Source: Echinometra lucunter
Lineage: Eukaryota > Echinodermata > Echinoidea > Camarodonta > Echinometridae
Length of the DNA stretch: 64,000 nt
Direction: 5' to 3'
NCBI GenBank assembly: GCA_029962745.1
Contig: CM057152.1
Span: 22,525,176-22,589,175 of the forward strand
The notes below the pieces were generated by a model. It saw only the letters and a list, made by a program, of their open reading frames with translations, had not been told where the DNA came from and did no database searches. Of the stretch, positions 12,901 to 24,302 are shown piece after piece. The translations under genes and the position numbers were made by a program. The first letter of the stretch is position 1. Each line of letters opens with the position of its first letter.

Positions 12901-15900
12901 TCTAGGCTTCTCTTGTAGGATATAAATCAAATATACCATGCACACTTTTCAAGCACCAGTTGAAATTATGGATTCTTCGGTGACTGGCATAGTTACCATT
13001 TTCTTTGGGGCTGCTCCCCTCAGCAAATAGTGCTATGCCAGTCACCTCAGAGAATCCCATAATTTCAACTGGAGCCTCTCGGTGCAAGGTATATTTGATT
13101 ACTGTCAAATTATATTTATCCCTATCAGTCAAGGTACTCCTGGACTTTATTTTGTGCTATTCATATGCCATTGTTCTTTTCTTGTTATATACCCAGTGTG
13201 GAGCGTGGTTCAATCTTGGATTTTGTGCATTCCAGAGTAAGCAGTATGAGACGGCAATTAAAGCATACCGAAGATGTGTCCAGCTTGAATCTGATGTTAG
13301 TATTCAAGGTTTAAAGTTTATTTTTTATAAAACATAGCAATGCCTGCCTTTTTTTAGCCTTATGATGTTTTTTACAGACAAGATCTAGGTGTTGAAACAG
13401 TAGCTGTTTAGAAGCTGTGAATTTTATTGATTGCTGCTTGCAGTGACTATTCAAGACAATAACTGATTACCTGCAAGAGCTGAAATCATATGATGACCCC
13501 AACCGATGAAAGTTTTCCTTATCATCAAGTGATTTACGTGTCATTATGTTACTTGGACATATTGACAAAGAGGAACATAGTACATTGTATCAGGTTTTTA
13601 CACTATATTTCTAAAAAATTATAAATTTACTCTGCCTTTACCAGAAGATTTTTATTTCATAAAATGATTTGTTTCTCCTATTTTTCTCTTTTTGCCTTGT
13701 TTTTTAATCTTTTCTTGGATAATGTATGATTTATATAGCTTTAATGTTTTTTTTTGTATTTTTTTCTTGCAGGATGAACAGTCATGGAATAACCTAGCAA
13801 CAGCCTTCATCAAGTGCAACGACAAGTAGGTTTTCATTTTGTTTCATCTTGGTGCTTCTCTGTTATAGAAATTATGATATGTATTCAATGCAGAATTTTC
13901 TTCTACAGGTCCTTTGAATGGCCTTGAATTTAGTCATGTACAAGTAAGGTATTTTGAACCACTGAACCCTGAATCTTTGGTCACACCTGGATAAGAAGAC
14001 TGCACATTCAATACAGTGAATGCATTCTTTAACCCTTTGCACGCAAAAGGTGCAATTTTGGACATTCGTACAATTAAATTCGACAATCGTAATAATTAGT
14101 TTTCTCTGTCACCTTTGTACTACAGGACTAACAAATGACTATAATGCTCAAGTACATGTAGCATCCATAGAATAGTTATCAGTATCAGAGGTGCAATGAG
14201 GAAAGCCAGATTCAAAGAAAATATCAAACAATTGTCTTTATTATTATTATCCCCTCAGAATTAATTCAGCGTGCAAAGAGTTAAAGTGGGCTTTATATGC
14301 AGGTTCCCTTCTGTAATTTCCTAGATGAGGGTTGATATTCAAGGTAAAGATAATAATGTGGTCTTTATAGGCAGATCGTCTTTACAATCAGAATATTCCT
14401 GAAGCTTGTTTGCTTTACATATCTCTCTGAAGGCTTGTTCAGATATGACGCCACAAACCTCCGCAGGTGTTTGTAGTGTTCAGATACGGCGCGGCAAACC
14501 CTCCCACTTTATGGTAATGAAAGAGCATTAACACATCACTCCTCAAATTAAGGAGATTTTTGCCAAAAGTTGTGCAGACAAACTCGTGACATCATAATTT
14601 GCGCTAACTTTTTAAGATTTGATTGGTCCAGACCCTTTTACCGCCAGTAGACGAAAATTATGCCTCTTGCCTCAGCTTTTTTTTGGTTTTTTGCTGCATC
14701 GTATCACATTCACGTACTATACAACAACACATGGAGGGGGGGGGGGGCTTCCTATATTACCCTTTCACATCTTTTTTCTCTTGCTGTCTCTTTCTCTCTC
14801 TCTTTCTCTCTCATTTCCCTTCCACCCTCTCTTTTTATGTACTCATATATATTTATTTCTGTGTTTAATTTTCCATCTTCTATATATTTTGAAACAACAG
14901 ACACAAAGCCTTTAGGACCTTGCAAGAAGCGCTGAAATGCAACTATGAAAACTGGAAAATCTGGGACAACTTTCTAGGGGTAAGTAGGACAATTGTAATT
15001 TCTTTTTTTATTTCAAAAGAATTCACTCATTGCAAAAATAATTAGTTACCAGAATCAAGTGTTGAAAATACCGATAATTCATCTTTAGTGTATTGCCTTT
15101 TTTGTCAAAATGTATTTGCAGTGAGTGGTTAGTCATTCAGGGTTCATTGATTTGAATATGCAAATGCAAGCTAACAAAAACTTCATGGAGATCATGTTTA
15201 TTAAAAAAGCATATATTCCACTCCTTGATACACAGTCAAGAATACATATTTGATTTTTATTTTCTCTCCTATGGTGCTGTCACACTTGACATTTTAGCCA
15301 GCGTATGCCAACTTATAAAAAATTTCTCTAAAACGTTAGTGTACGTTGAACTATTAATGTTTGTTTTTATTCAATGTTGGATGTATATGTAATGTAATCA
15401 TAGAGAGTTGGATGTAAAAAAGTATTATTAATTTACACAGAACATTTCCATTTACTTATAGATAACTTATTCCAACAAATGTTCAGCGTGTTGCCAGCAT
15501 TCAAAATCTATGCCACTATGGCATAGTGCGGGCAGCGTATCTCGATCACATGTCGTATCCGATGATAATGATAATGATAATAATATGTTAGGGTTTTAGA
15601 GCACATGATACTTCCATCTCTATTCTCTTTACAATTACAGGAACTTACAGGAAAAAAACAACAAACAAATTGACAAAAAAGAAACAAACACTTCTCAACA
15701 GGTAATGCTTATATACAAAATATTAGAGTAAGGGGCTATAAAAAGGCTGCCGCTCGATGATTATTGAAGTCTGTATATTAGATGGAAAGTAGAAACCTCT
15801 TTGAATTGGTGATAATAGTCCAAATTTATTGATCACTATTACAATACAAACCAACAACAACAATTTAAAGCATAACCGCACTAGACATTGCAGTATCCAT

Positions 15901-18900
15901 ATCACCGTATCAACGTCATCATCATACCGAAGAATAATTTGAATAAGTACAAAGTTCGCAATCCACAACACCCAGGTATAAAAAAGTGCTGAACTCTCTG
16001 GAATCTCCCCTGCAGTCCATACAAACATTACAAATAACAAGAAAATTTATAATTGTTGAATATTTACAAATTGTACATGTTAATTACAAAGTGCATAACT
16101 GGAAAATGGCTTCTATGATGTTCACTTCAAGATCTCTACATTGGTTAAAGGTCAACGATCGCATCATCTTCAAAATCCTTCTCCTTGTATTCCATGCAAT
16201 TAACGGTTCTGCTCCACAATACAACATCAATCTAATTAACAAATACAATCCTATTTTAGGAGGTTCCTGTGTTTCTTTCCATCCTTTGAGACAATATTTG
16301 AGGAGATTCCTCAGTCTGTTTCTGTTTGTCCTTGGAGGCAGTACTTCAGGAATTTTTACTGTTTCCGAGATTCTTTATTGCCCGAACAAAGCCGTATTAC
16401 AGATATCACCTAGATCATTCTATCTTGCCATGGAACTGCACCAGCTGGGGAGTAAAGCCAGTTCTTGAGGAGGTTCCTGTCTTTCTTTTCGTCCTTGGAG
16501 GCAATGTTAGGGCCACTAGCTGTCTGTGTATCCTTCAAGTGAGGTACCTCTCGCCATGCTCCTGGGACACAGTCGCAGTTCTCTTTCTCTGGCCAGTCGA
16601 GCTGGTTCTGTAGTCCTGGGTACCTGGAATTGGAATTTGAGTTTATGTACGTATTAAGTGCACCTATAATAAAAGCTTATTCTAAGGTACTTGTACAATG
16701 AAAAGTAATATAATGATAGAAAAACTAAAATGTAAGGTAAACTCACATTAGTTTTTATAAATGTAGTCTTAAAGTTAAAACGCCTTGTATATTTTATAAA
16801 GTATGCTATGTAAACATGAATTACCTGGTCCTTATGAGGTTGTGCAGGATCAAGCATGCTGTGACAATGAGCTTGACAGTGGAGGGGTGATGCTGTGTGG
16901 TACTTAGCAGAACCTGGAATCTGTTAGCCAGTATGCCAAACGCATTCTCTACTACCCTTCTTGCTCGGGAAAGCCTGTAGTTGAATATGCATTGTTCATT
17001 TATCAGACACTGGAACCTGTATGGCTTCATCATGGTTGGTTGTAGGGCGAATCCCTAGGAAACCTGGGGTACCATCTTTAGTGCATTCCTCCAGCTTGCA
17101 GTCATTGTATGTCTGCACCACGAAGCTGATCCAGTACCACCAACATCCTCCCAAATGAATTTATAGTCTGCGTCCACAACTGCCATCAGAACAATGTAGT
17201 GGAATCCATTGTAGCTGAATTATCAGGACCCACTCTTTGGAGGCCGGCAGCAGGTCACATGCTTCCTATCAAGTGTTCCACATGTATGGGGAAAGTTTCA
17301 TCTTTGGAAGGACTTGTCAGTTATGGGCACCAACCATCAGGAGTACTTGGGCAAACCGTGGGCAAAACTTGGGTATTCATCAGTAATGGCATGACAGACT
17401 TCTCAAACCACTAGAGATTGGGAGTTGTGAGGGACCCTCCATCTGAATTTTATCGAGGCATACTTATTCCCAGAGGCAAGGTGACAAAAAGTTAAGGCCA
17501 GCTTCATGCAAGGCTTAAACTAATCCCTGTAGAAAGTGTACTACTTGGTTATCCTTGGACCCAGTCTGGCTAGCAGCTCATCGAACATCGCTGGGGGCAT
17601 ACGTAAGAAGTTGGGGAAGGATGCATGGTCCTTGTTACCGAGCTCCACCATAAGCTGGTTGAAGATTCCAAACTGCCATTGCCTCTCGATCCATGGTCTT
17701 ACCAGATCCTTCTCATCCTTACAGTCTTCTCTTTTTTGGGTTCTAATGGCATGCAACTGGTACAGTGTCAAATCAGAGAGGTCATGCTGATGTTTGAGGA
17801 CAGCTAGTAGGTATTTCGTCCCAGGTCCTACATCTCTCAGATTACATGGACATCTGCTCACCATGGAGTCTTGAGTACTGACAGGTTCTTCCTGTGAGTG
17901 CCATTTCCCCTAAATGCTGCAAATACCCAATGATATTGTAGCTGTAAGTTAGAAACGTGTCCACCAAGTTCTTCGGTCTTCCAGAACACATCAAATACAT
18001 TTACATACATCCATATGCATTGCACATAAGTTCAACCAGGGCCGGATCCAGAATTTTTCAAAAGGAGGGGCCAGTCTGCTTTTTCAGGTGTCTGTTTTAC
18101 CTGAAAAAAGGGTTCCTCAGCCACTTACATGTGTATTTTACCCTAAAATTTTGCTTTTTCTGCTTTTCAAAAGGGGGGCCGCAGCTGATTCGTCCACCCC
18201 CTGGATCCACCTCTGTGAACCTAGGTTCAAAACTTGTTACTCATAGGTTAGAAATAAGTGTTGGGTACCATAGACATTATCTTGATGTATTTCAACTTAT
18301 GAGTAACTTACAAGTAAAGTGTGTAAATGTGTGCAATGATCACATAACTTACTTACAACTTATGGCCACTTATGCAGGATGTATGAGCCTTCCGCAAAAT
18401 TTTGTTGACAACCTGGCTGTATTACAAGGTGTACCAGTGGGCTTCAGCCTGCTCTTACCTTATACAAAACTAGCCCATAACATATTCTACGTACGCCGGC
18501 GTATTCACCAAAATATTTTACGCGTCAGCATATGTCGGCTTAAATGTCAAGGTGTGACGGCACCATTCACTTTTATCACCCAATAACTATGGAAACAGTG
18601 CGATCCCTGTATTAAACCTATGGGGATGGCAAAATGACTTTAGCATTCAATGGGTTATACATGATACTATTCCAAAACTCATTTGACTTCCTTCACTCTG
18701 CACTTCTTCTACACCACTGTCGTTAGGTGAGCATGGATATTGGTGAGTTTCGAGAGGGCATCACAGCTTATGGGCGTCTTCTGGACTTGAAGAAGAAGAT
18801 CGTTGATGAAGCGGTTCTAGAGGTCATGGTGAGAGCAGTGGTGGAAGATATGATGGATTGCAAAGGTAACCCAGGTAAGCAATGTATAATGCAAGAAACC

Positions 18901-18932
18901 TGCTGGCAAGCATTTCTTTATGATTAATGTTG

Positions 18933-18964
<32 letters not shown>

Positions 18965-21900
18965 TAGTAATATTGGAGCCTTAGGAACTGTAACAACTAG
19001 ACGCAGAAGCTTCCTGGCTGATCTAGGAGTCGAGGTGTCCTTTGAAACGATACAGAAGGCAAGCTTGCTTGGGACAGCTCATATCCTACGGGAGGTCTTG
19101 AACTAGAAAGAGAAGTGAACAATGAGAAGAGGACTTGTTTGATAGGATAGAGAACAGATAACCCTAGATTTCTGGTAGGAAGTCCGGTTGCTGTTTAATA
19201 TACTAACAAAACATCAGGTTGTGGAAAAAGGAAATAATAATAATAATAATGTTGGATATTCATATAGTGCATGTATCCACCAAACAAGGTGCTCAAGGCA
19301 CCCCAATAGTACCCCGGCTCAGCTAGGCTAGCGATTTTTAGTGCTCACAGCATTCAAGGAATTTCTTCCTGCCAGTACCCATTTACACCTGGGTGGAGAG
19401 TGGGCAAATGTAGATTAATGTCTTGCCAAAGGACATTAGTGCTGTGGTGGGATTCAAACCCTGGATCTAGTGGTTCACAGTCTGGGGACTTATCCACTGA
19501 TCCACAACACCTTTATTTCTTGAAGAAATAGAAATTTGCCCCAGATGGAGAAAAGAAAGAGAGGAAATTAGATTAGAAATAATTGTGAAAAGAGAGGAAA
19601 AAAAACAAGAACAAGAAGGAAGAATGAAAATGATAGATATGGACTTCAGTAGAAAAGTTAAGGTGGGGATGATGTAGGAGTACATATACTGTAAAATATT
19701 TTGCAGTGTGGAAATTTTCTTGCGTTTCGCATGGCAGGACACTTGCGCGAAAATAAAACCGTGCACAATATTTTGGTTATCATGCACATGAATACGGTTA
19801 TCCCAGCTGTATCCAAAAATTAGAAATATGTTAATATTAATCATGCGAAAATGTCCACGTTTACAGTAGTACATTACAGCTTTTGTATTAAAGATGTTAT
19901 GTTTGCACTTTCTAGTGTTTAGATTGTGCTTAAAGACATCGGTTAACATTGTTATGATTTTTAAAAATCTTGTTTTGTTACTTGAAAATGGGATAACCAT
20001 AGGGGTTATAGTGTAAAAATACCGGTGTGAAAGTTTCAAAGTATAGTATCCACAGGAAGTATTCTTAAATATCAAAAATGTGAACCAATGTTTGAAAAAT
20101 ATACGAGGGCCGGTTGCACAGAATAGACACAAGGGGTGCGCATGCGCGTATGACTCACCTTACTGTACTGTGTGCATTGGCGTATCACGCGGCGGGAGGC
20201 ACATAACAGCATTTTCAAATTCAAGCAAAGTGGTCCTCTTAGTGATTGTCTCGTGAGACGAAGGATAATAAAATTGCCGTTTGCCTCTAACTTACACTCT
20301 TTCATTTCAAATTATGGTTGGTTTCAGGGTTTTTGAGTACAAATACAAGTACTCATACACATGTTTCATATTAGTTTGAGAATTTTTTAAATCAGCTACT
20401 CACAAAGTTAGCCAATGCCTTAAGGATATGAAAAGCTAGAAAATAAAAACATTGAGCATTTGATCAATATTGATTAGTATGTTAAAAGAAACATTAGCAT
20501 CTCTTCTGTTTTTGTTTTCATCTTCTGTGTTTTTGTGAAATACACAAATTTTTAAAAATGGATGAAATTATTTACATCTATTATCGCACCATTCATAAAT
20601 TTTTTGAATGGGCATCATAGCCTATTATAATTGTCAAAACACTATCAGTTTGTGAATGTACTTCCTATTTTATCTTTTGTGCTCCAGTTAGCTTGCTGAA
20701 ACCCAAGATCTTAGAACTCTTTGGAAGGATCGCATCTGAGGTGACTGCTAATGCAAAAGTGTGGAGTCTGTATGGAAAATTGCTTGGTAGCTGCAAGACG
20801 AACAACCTTGTAGAAAACGACAAAGTTAGTAAAACATTTATAATTGTAATGAAATGTATGGAAAATGTTCTTTCAATGACAGTTTGGAATATTTGATAAA
20901 GTAATTTTAAACATGTGTTCGTTCAGACAAGTCAGTGACATGCATGTATATGTGGTTGAAAGAAAATCATTATTTTTGCAATAGAGTATGTAAACAAAGG
21001 AGAATTGATTTTGTTCATGTTAGTGAAAGACAATACTCCCTCTTGTCATTTGTATTAAAGTAGAACGATACTTTACCATTCTTTCTTCCATAGTATATCA
21101 GTTGTATTAAGGTTTGATTTAACATGTTGTGTTATTTTGCAGGCTTTGCAGTGCCTTCAGAGGGCTCATAGACTAGTCACACAGGACCAACAGTGGTACA
21201 CAGAGGTCAGCAGGGTGAAAGAGGTCATAGATCAAACACTTTCACTCGCAGAAGGTAAGATTATAAGCTGACATATGCAATACACCTCACAGGAGTGAAG
21301 CCTCTATGATGAACCAGTTACCTACAGAAATCAGGTTTTCCCTTTTTCTCATTTCATTTACAAAATATCACAATGACCTACTGTGTCATGCGGAATTTAA
21401 TCATGCATTGCAGAAGTAATCTATTGACTGAGCATTTTCCCATGAGTAATTTTTGGGGTCTGATGCAGATGTTCTGATTGTAAATTAAATGTTATTATTA
21501 TTATGTTTACAGCTTATGAAGAATGTAGCCGACAGAAGACCAACAATTCCCAGGCAATCCAGCTATTGTCATCAGCAAAGCTTATGATTAAGTCAGTCAT
21601 CTCGAAGATTAAGGTGTGTATTCAAGGCTTATTCAATGTGTTCTTGTTTTACACATCAGGACTGCTAGATGTAGTCCCTTGAGGCCTTGACAGTCACCTA
21701 CTGCGTCACATCCCTTGTTTTTCAGGAGAAGTTGTCCAGGGTTAGTTTGGGGAGGGGAGGGGGGGCCAGGGGGTCACTTCCATTGAAGAGTGGACAGCAT
21801 CCGCGAGAAAAAAAAGGGTATTTTTTCAGGGGTAGGCGCGGAACGTGAATAGAGTATCAGAAACGCCCAAAAATGAAAAAAAGCTCCCTAAATCATGATA

Positions 21901-23060
21901 ATCTGAAAAGGGTATGTAATTTGCACCGATTGCGGGACCGACTGTAACAAGACCCGTGAACGGAAAATCCTATAACTCCTGTGTAAAATATAATGATACT
22001 GTGAATTATCTCGAGATAAAAATGGCTCCAAACTTTCAATGGACCCAACTATCACTCTCAAGGTATGAAAATGGGAATATCCTCGTTTCCGGGTATGAAT
22101 ATCCCAACAATTAATGAAATCCCTGTTTAGGGTGTGCAAATCTGGGACATCTGCACAAAATCCGTGTTTAGGGTGTCCTAGCGGCCTGCCCTTGAATCCT
22201 CGTTTAGGGTGCTTTTTTAAGGACGATTCTCGCGGATGCTGTCCACTCTTCAATGGAAGTGACCCCCCTGGGAGGGGGGGGTGGGATGAATTATCCTACA
22301 GTTTTAATTTTCCATTCATGGAAGTCCCTGAACCCACCACATTTTGGTATGAACTTGAGAAATTTGCACCTTGGAAGGCCAACAGTTGTGTTTCACTTCA
22401 TACTCTGGAAATTGCTCTTTTCAAATGCTTCTGAAACCTGAGGTGTCTTGTTTATTTTTGTTTACTTTCAAGATATTTTGTAGGTTTTCTGTTGACAGCG
22501 CAAATAGATTATCTGCAAGAAGAAGTAGTATGACTTTACTGTAAACGTGGAATATTTCACAGTGTGGAAATTTTCGTGCATTTCATGTGGCTCAACACTT
22601 GTGTGAAAATAAAACATTTTGTGTATTTTGCACATGAATACAGTTATCCTAACTGCCCACGCATATTAAAGATGCGCAGTTGTCTTTAACTCGGCTGATT
22701 GCGAAAAATTAACCATGCATAAATTTCCGCTTTTACAGTATTGGATTGCTACAAGAGTTTTATTCTGAGAGAATGTTCTTTGCACAACCTACAGGAAAAG
22801 CACATTAAGATGGACATAAACATTAATTTCAAAACACTGTAATAGTGCACCTAATTATCTTGATGTTATCATTGCTTAAAGTACCAGTGAAATGTCTTTC
22901 CAGAAGGTAGTATGATCTTTTCCTTTTGTTTTTCTACTTTCAGCAAGAGCATTATGATGCAGTAATTCCACCACCAACATGGACTGAACTGAGTCAACCT
23001 GTAGAGGGCTTAGAGACGAAGCTTCAAGAATTGCTGGATAGAATAGCTCACTTAAAATGA
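919..23060 (+). CDS. TTC27: Tetratricopeptide repeat protein 27 (TTC27) orthologue, 21 exons, 872 aa
   Basis: Exons: 919-1108, 2762-2936, 3551-3677, 4222-4362, 5283-5385, 6581-6745, 7205-7335, 7925-8037, 9177-9243, 9440-9553, 10502-10597, 11511-11633, 11864-12091, 13197-13295, 13773-13825, 14901-14979, 18727-18874, 20688-20824, 21143-21254, 21513-21613, 22944-23060. All introns are GT-AG and every phase agrees, giving 2619 nt (vertebrate TTC27 is about 843 aa). Diagnostic matches to vertebrate TTC27 are [16 protein letters not shown] (about 129-144), [10 protein letters not shown] (about 228-237), [15 protein letters not shown] (about 263-277), [10 protein letters not shown] (about 301-310), [12 protein letters not shown] (about 431-442), and [17 protein letters not shown]. 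TPRs occupy roughly 525-670. In other species the family is linked to growth, and human TTC27 has been linked to HSP90/R2TP-assisted spliceosomal U5 snRNP assembly; that role is not visible here. The ATG at 919 is the first in the open frame. The first exon is the least conserved part and the least certain. A possible poly(A) signal ATTAAA lies at 24472-24477 (weak). Confidence 0.93.
1274..1567. repeat. Foldback MITE, about 290 bp, in TTC27 intron 1
   Basis: Left arm GTAGGTCAAAAAGGCG...GACTTAGATCTTC is the reverse complement of the right arm GAAGATCTAAGTC...GACCTACG, with arms of roughly 80 bp. A fragment of the same family starts the window. No coding potential. Confidence 0.75.
2030..2640. 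repeat. Dispersed repeat, related to the foldback at 55480-56715
   Basis: GAGCTGTGCAAATTTATGTG, ATCAACAAATTCTTGTAAAA and CCTAGGATGATGAAAT recur at 55484-55690 and, inverted, at 55825-55940 and 56638-56715. The stretch GGGAACACTACTTTCCTA near 2505 also matches, inverted, the centre of that element. This is a diverged, partly rearranged copy inside TTC27 intron 1. Confidence 0.6.
4553..4706. repeat. Small inverted-repeat element (MITE), about 150 bp
   Basis: CTTCATAAAACTTGTTATC on the left pairs with GATAAAAAGTTTTGTGAAA on the right. The interior contains a block of about 50 bp (CTCTCAGCCAATCAGATGCA...) that is almost identical inside the element at 37332-37467. Lies in TTC27 intron 4. Confidence 0.65.
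4866..4943. repeat. Two tandem copies of a 39-bp unit
   Basis: The unit (TTTTAATGCAGTATTATAGT... ending GAGTATGTTG) occupies 4866-4904 and is repeated exactly at 4905-4943. It lies directly before the larger 181-bp duplication in the same intron. Confidence 0.9.
4937..5287 (+). repeat. Tandem 181-bp duplication carrying a second splice acceptor
   Basis: Two diverged units, about 4937-5107 and 5118-5287, each end in a polypyrimidine tract plus CATTTTCAGACA. The second AG (5281-5282) is the acceptor of TTC27 exon 5. The first AG (5100-5101) is a duplicate followed by sequence that does not resemble the exon, so it looks like a decoy. Confidence 0.8.
5661..5707. repeat. Perfect 47-bp palindrome
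   Basis: Arms of 23 bp around a single central base at 5684; the core is GCAGATACGAACTTCGTATC. Could extrude as a cruciform or RNA hairpin. Confidence 0.92.
5867..5915. repeat. Second copy of the palindrome, one mismatch
   Basis: Same sequence as 5661-5707, extended to 24-bp arms, with one arm mismatch (GTAG against CTGC). Both copies are followed by TCGGTCTTCAGATCACA and preceded by ATACACAAAATGTTTTA, so the duplicated segment is larger than the palindrome. Confidence 0.9.
8145..8510. repeat. Dispersed repeat (copy 1)
   Basis: About 360 bp closely match 37475-37825 in the same orientation, for example GGAGAGTTAGATTAGTTGTA, GTACTTGCACTGCACAAAGA and GCAATCCTTTCTAGGGGACA. No coding potential; TTC27 intron 8. 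Confidence 0.85.
11069..11477. mobile_element. TTAA-flanked MITE, copy 1 (409 bp including TTAA)
   Basis: Begins TTAACCCATTCGTGACAG and ends TGTCACGAATGGGTTAA, terminal inverted repeats of about 17 bp. A TTAA at both borders with CCC-starting ends is what piggyBac-type elements leave, so this is plausibly a piggyBac-type non-autonomous element (inference). Other copies: 26221-26621, 46999-47414 and a partial one at 41337-41753. Confidence 0.8.
12920..13100. repeat. Imperfect long hairpin
   Basis: CCAGTTGAAATTATGGATTC and GGTGACTGGCATAG on the left pair with CTATGCCAGTCACC and CCATAATTTCAACTGG on the right; the outer parts (AAATATACC, GGTATATTTG) also pair. Just upstream of TTC27 exon 14. Confidence 0.7.
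14735..14820. repeat. G-run and CT-rich tract before TTC27 exon 16
   Basis: A run of G is followed by a TTTCTCTCTCTCTTTCTCTC tract in the sense strand about 80-120 nt before the acceptor at 14899-14900. Low-complexity sequence. Confidence 0.7.
16090..16300 (+). mobile_element. Tail of a non-LTR retrotransposon reverse transcriptase
   Basis: The translation contains [20 protein letters not shown] followed by [14 protein letters not shown], the motif found after the reverse-transcriptase domain in CR1/L2/Jockey-like LINEs (LHWLPV...RI.FKILLL...LNG.AP.Y). Only this short C-terminal part remains; there is no RT active site or endonuclease nearby. Confidence 0.75.
16821..17864 (-). pseudogene. 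PIF/Harbinger (HARBI1-like) transposase pseudogene
   Basis: Read on the - strand from 17864: an N-terminal segment ([20 protein letters not shown], then [15 protein letters not shown]; 17541-17864), a broken middle with [14 protein letters not shown] and [20 protein letters not shown] (about 17290 to 17100), and a C-terminal segment [20 protein letters not shown] with [16 protein letters not shown] (16821-17033). These are hallmarks of the DDE_Tnp_4 transposases, with DADYKF carrying a catalytic Asp. Stops and frameshifts separate the parts, so no active enzyme is encoded. It opposes TTC27 and lies within its intron. Confidence 0.88.
18037..18215. repeat. hAT-like MITE, about 180 bp
   Basis: Ends CAGGGCCGGATCCAG and CTGGATCCACCTCTG are imperfect inverted repeats of the CAG...GGATCCAG type seen in hAT-derived MITEs. 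The interior repeats AAAAGG-GGGGCC next to each end. The target duplication is unclear. Confidence 0.6.
18930..18970. repeat. (TAA/GAT)n microsatellite
   Basis: Simple repeat of AATAAT and GATAAT units; similar short arrays occur at 15566-15582 and 19230-19250. Confidence 0.85.
19240..19515 (-). mobile_element. tRNA-derived SINE, copy 1
   Basis: On the - strand a tRNA-like head (A box TGGATCAGTGGATAAG, B box GGTTTGAATCCC) is followed by a body with CATTTGCCCACTCTCCACCC and AATGGGTACTGGCAGGAAG. The same head and body order occurs on the + strand at 41822-42085. Lies in TTC27 intron 17. Confidence 0.78.
19687..19868. repeat. TACTGTAAA-ended MITE, copy 1
   Basis: Starts TACTGTAAAATATTTTGCAG and ends CACGTTTACAGTA. 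The interior GTGTGGAAATTTTC and GCACATGAATACGGTTATCC matches the second copy at 22537-22740 in the same orientation. Confidence 0.75.
21766..22271. repeat. MITE with about 40-bp terminal inverted repeats
   Basis: The left end, GGGTCACTTCCATTGAAGAG continuing through GTGGACAGCATCCGCGAGA, is mirrored by TCTCGCGGATGCTGTCCAC...GGAAGTGACCCC. Internal sequence repeats GTTTAGGGTGT several times (22120-22215). Lies between TTC27 exons 20 and 21. Confidence 0.85.
22537..22740. repeat. TACTGTAAA-ended MITE, copy 2
   Basis: TACTGTAAACGTGGAA at the left, CCGCTTTTACAGTA at the right. Shares GTGTGGAAATTTTCGTGCAT and GCACATGAATACAGTTATCC with copy 1. Confidence 0.75.
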
Positions 23061-23997
23061 GGCTGGAAGATTCAAACTTGCCTTTACTTTGAATGGAATT
23101 CACTTTAATATTTCCACCTTTTACACTTTAATTGTAATATTCAGCAATAGGGCCCTAGAATGTCAAATACCTGTGTAGCAAAGGAGTGCATGCCCTAACC
23201 GAACTGCAACCCAAAAGATGCAGGAAAAGGGTAGTTTTTGAGGGTTGATGCATGTGAAGCATGCCACACATTTAGGCCAAGAAAGGCAAAAAAATTAAGA
23301 AAATGGGTATGTTTGTTGAGTTTACCCATACGTTCGAGAGGTAATGTTATACACTTATTTAGGGGTAAATTTTTCAAAGAGAGCATGCATAAACTCGAAA
23401 AATGGTGCAATTTTTTATCAGTGGATGGATAAAACTTGCCTAGGGCAGGTTTGGAAAACCTGTGGTCATGCCTGTTTAGTGATGTATTCGATCTGCCTCC
23501 CACCCCCACCCCATGGAAATTCGTCAATATTCAAAGAACCTTGCCTTGGTAATTCTTCAATTCAGTATTTGACATAATGGGAGGATTTGAAACTCGAATT
23601 ACCAATATTTGGTTTAAGTTTTTGTCTGGACAGTCCTTCAAAGGTTTACATTTTGAGACTTAGGGTAGCAGAGGCCTGGTTCAACAATGCACACGCATGA
23701 AATCTAATTGGAGCTGAGCAGAGTGCACCAACCTAAGTCGCACTCCTGTTTATCAAATCTTGCTTGGTTACTTTGTAAAAGAAGGCAGGAAAATGAATTA
23801 TGTTTTAAGATCTTTAATAACCTCGTTTATTTGTCGGTCCTGTGGTATTATGATAAATATCACTTTTATTTTTGTAATATAAATATATGTATGTCCTTGA
23901 AATCAATTGTTTTTTGTAACTTAGTATATAAAAAAGGTAGATATGCACTGTATATACAGTGTATGCCCTGTTTGTAAGCCATTGCCTACCAAATCCA

Positions 23998-24302
23998 GGG
24001 GGGTGTTTCACAAAGACTAAGATTGACTGAAATTGAACTTTACTATAGCAGGCCATTCATGCCGCTGTTTTCTTTCGCCATCAGTCTCTCAAGAGATGTG
24101 CCAGTCATGGTCACAAATCTACAGAATTAGCATTTTTAAAATTTCCTCATCAATGAACTATAAAAAATGTAAATTCCACAGATTTGCAACCATGATTTGC
24201 ACATCTCTTTAGAAACTGATGGTGAAAGAAAACCGTGGCATGAATGGCCTGCCATAGTTAAGTGCGCTTTCAGTCAATCTTAGTCTTTGTGAAACACCCC
24301 CA
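23998..24302. repeat. GGGTGTTTCACAAAG-ended MITE, about 300 bp
   Basis: GGGGGTGTTTCACAAAGACT on the left is mirrored by AGTCTTTGTGAAACACCCCC on the right. The arms continue inward (GACTGAAA; GGCCATTCATGCC; TTTCTTTCGCCATCAGT), so most of the element folds on itself. Confidence 0.88.

Larger units (their letters stand above)
11864..14979 (+). other. TTC27: TPR-repeat exons of TTC27
   Basis: Four exons (11864-12091, 13197-13295, 13773-13825, 14901-14979) encode about residues 516-668, the TPR core. The pattern of paired helices with small and aromatic residues ([33 protein letters not shown]) repeats at about 34-residue spacing. The exon at 13773-13825 is only 53 nt. It ends in phase 2 and rejoins a 79-nt exon inside one TPR, so the exon borders do not follow the repeat borders. 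Confidence 0.88.
15271..18566. mobile_element. 3.3-kb DNA transposon (PIF/Harbinger type), decayed
   Basis: The left end ATGGTGCTGTCACACTTGAC and the right end, inverted, ATGGTGCCGTCACACCTTGA form imperfect terminal inverted repeats that continue for about 75 bp. Between them lie a broken PIF/Harbinger transposase on the - strand (16821-17864), a LINE tail and a short hAT-like MITE, so the element has taken later insertions. It lies entirely in the intron between TTC27 exons 16 and 17. I could not identify a clean target-site duplication. Confidence 0.65.
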
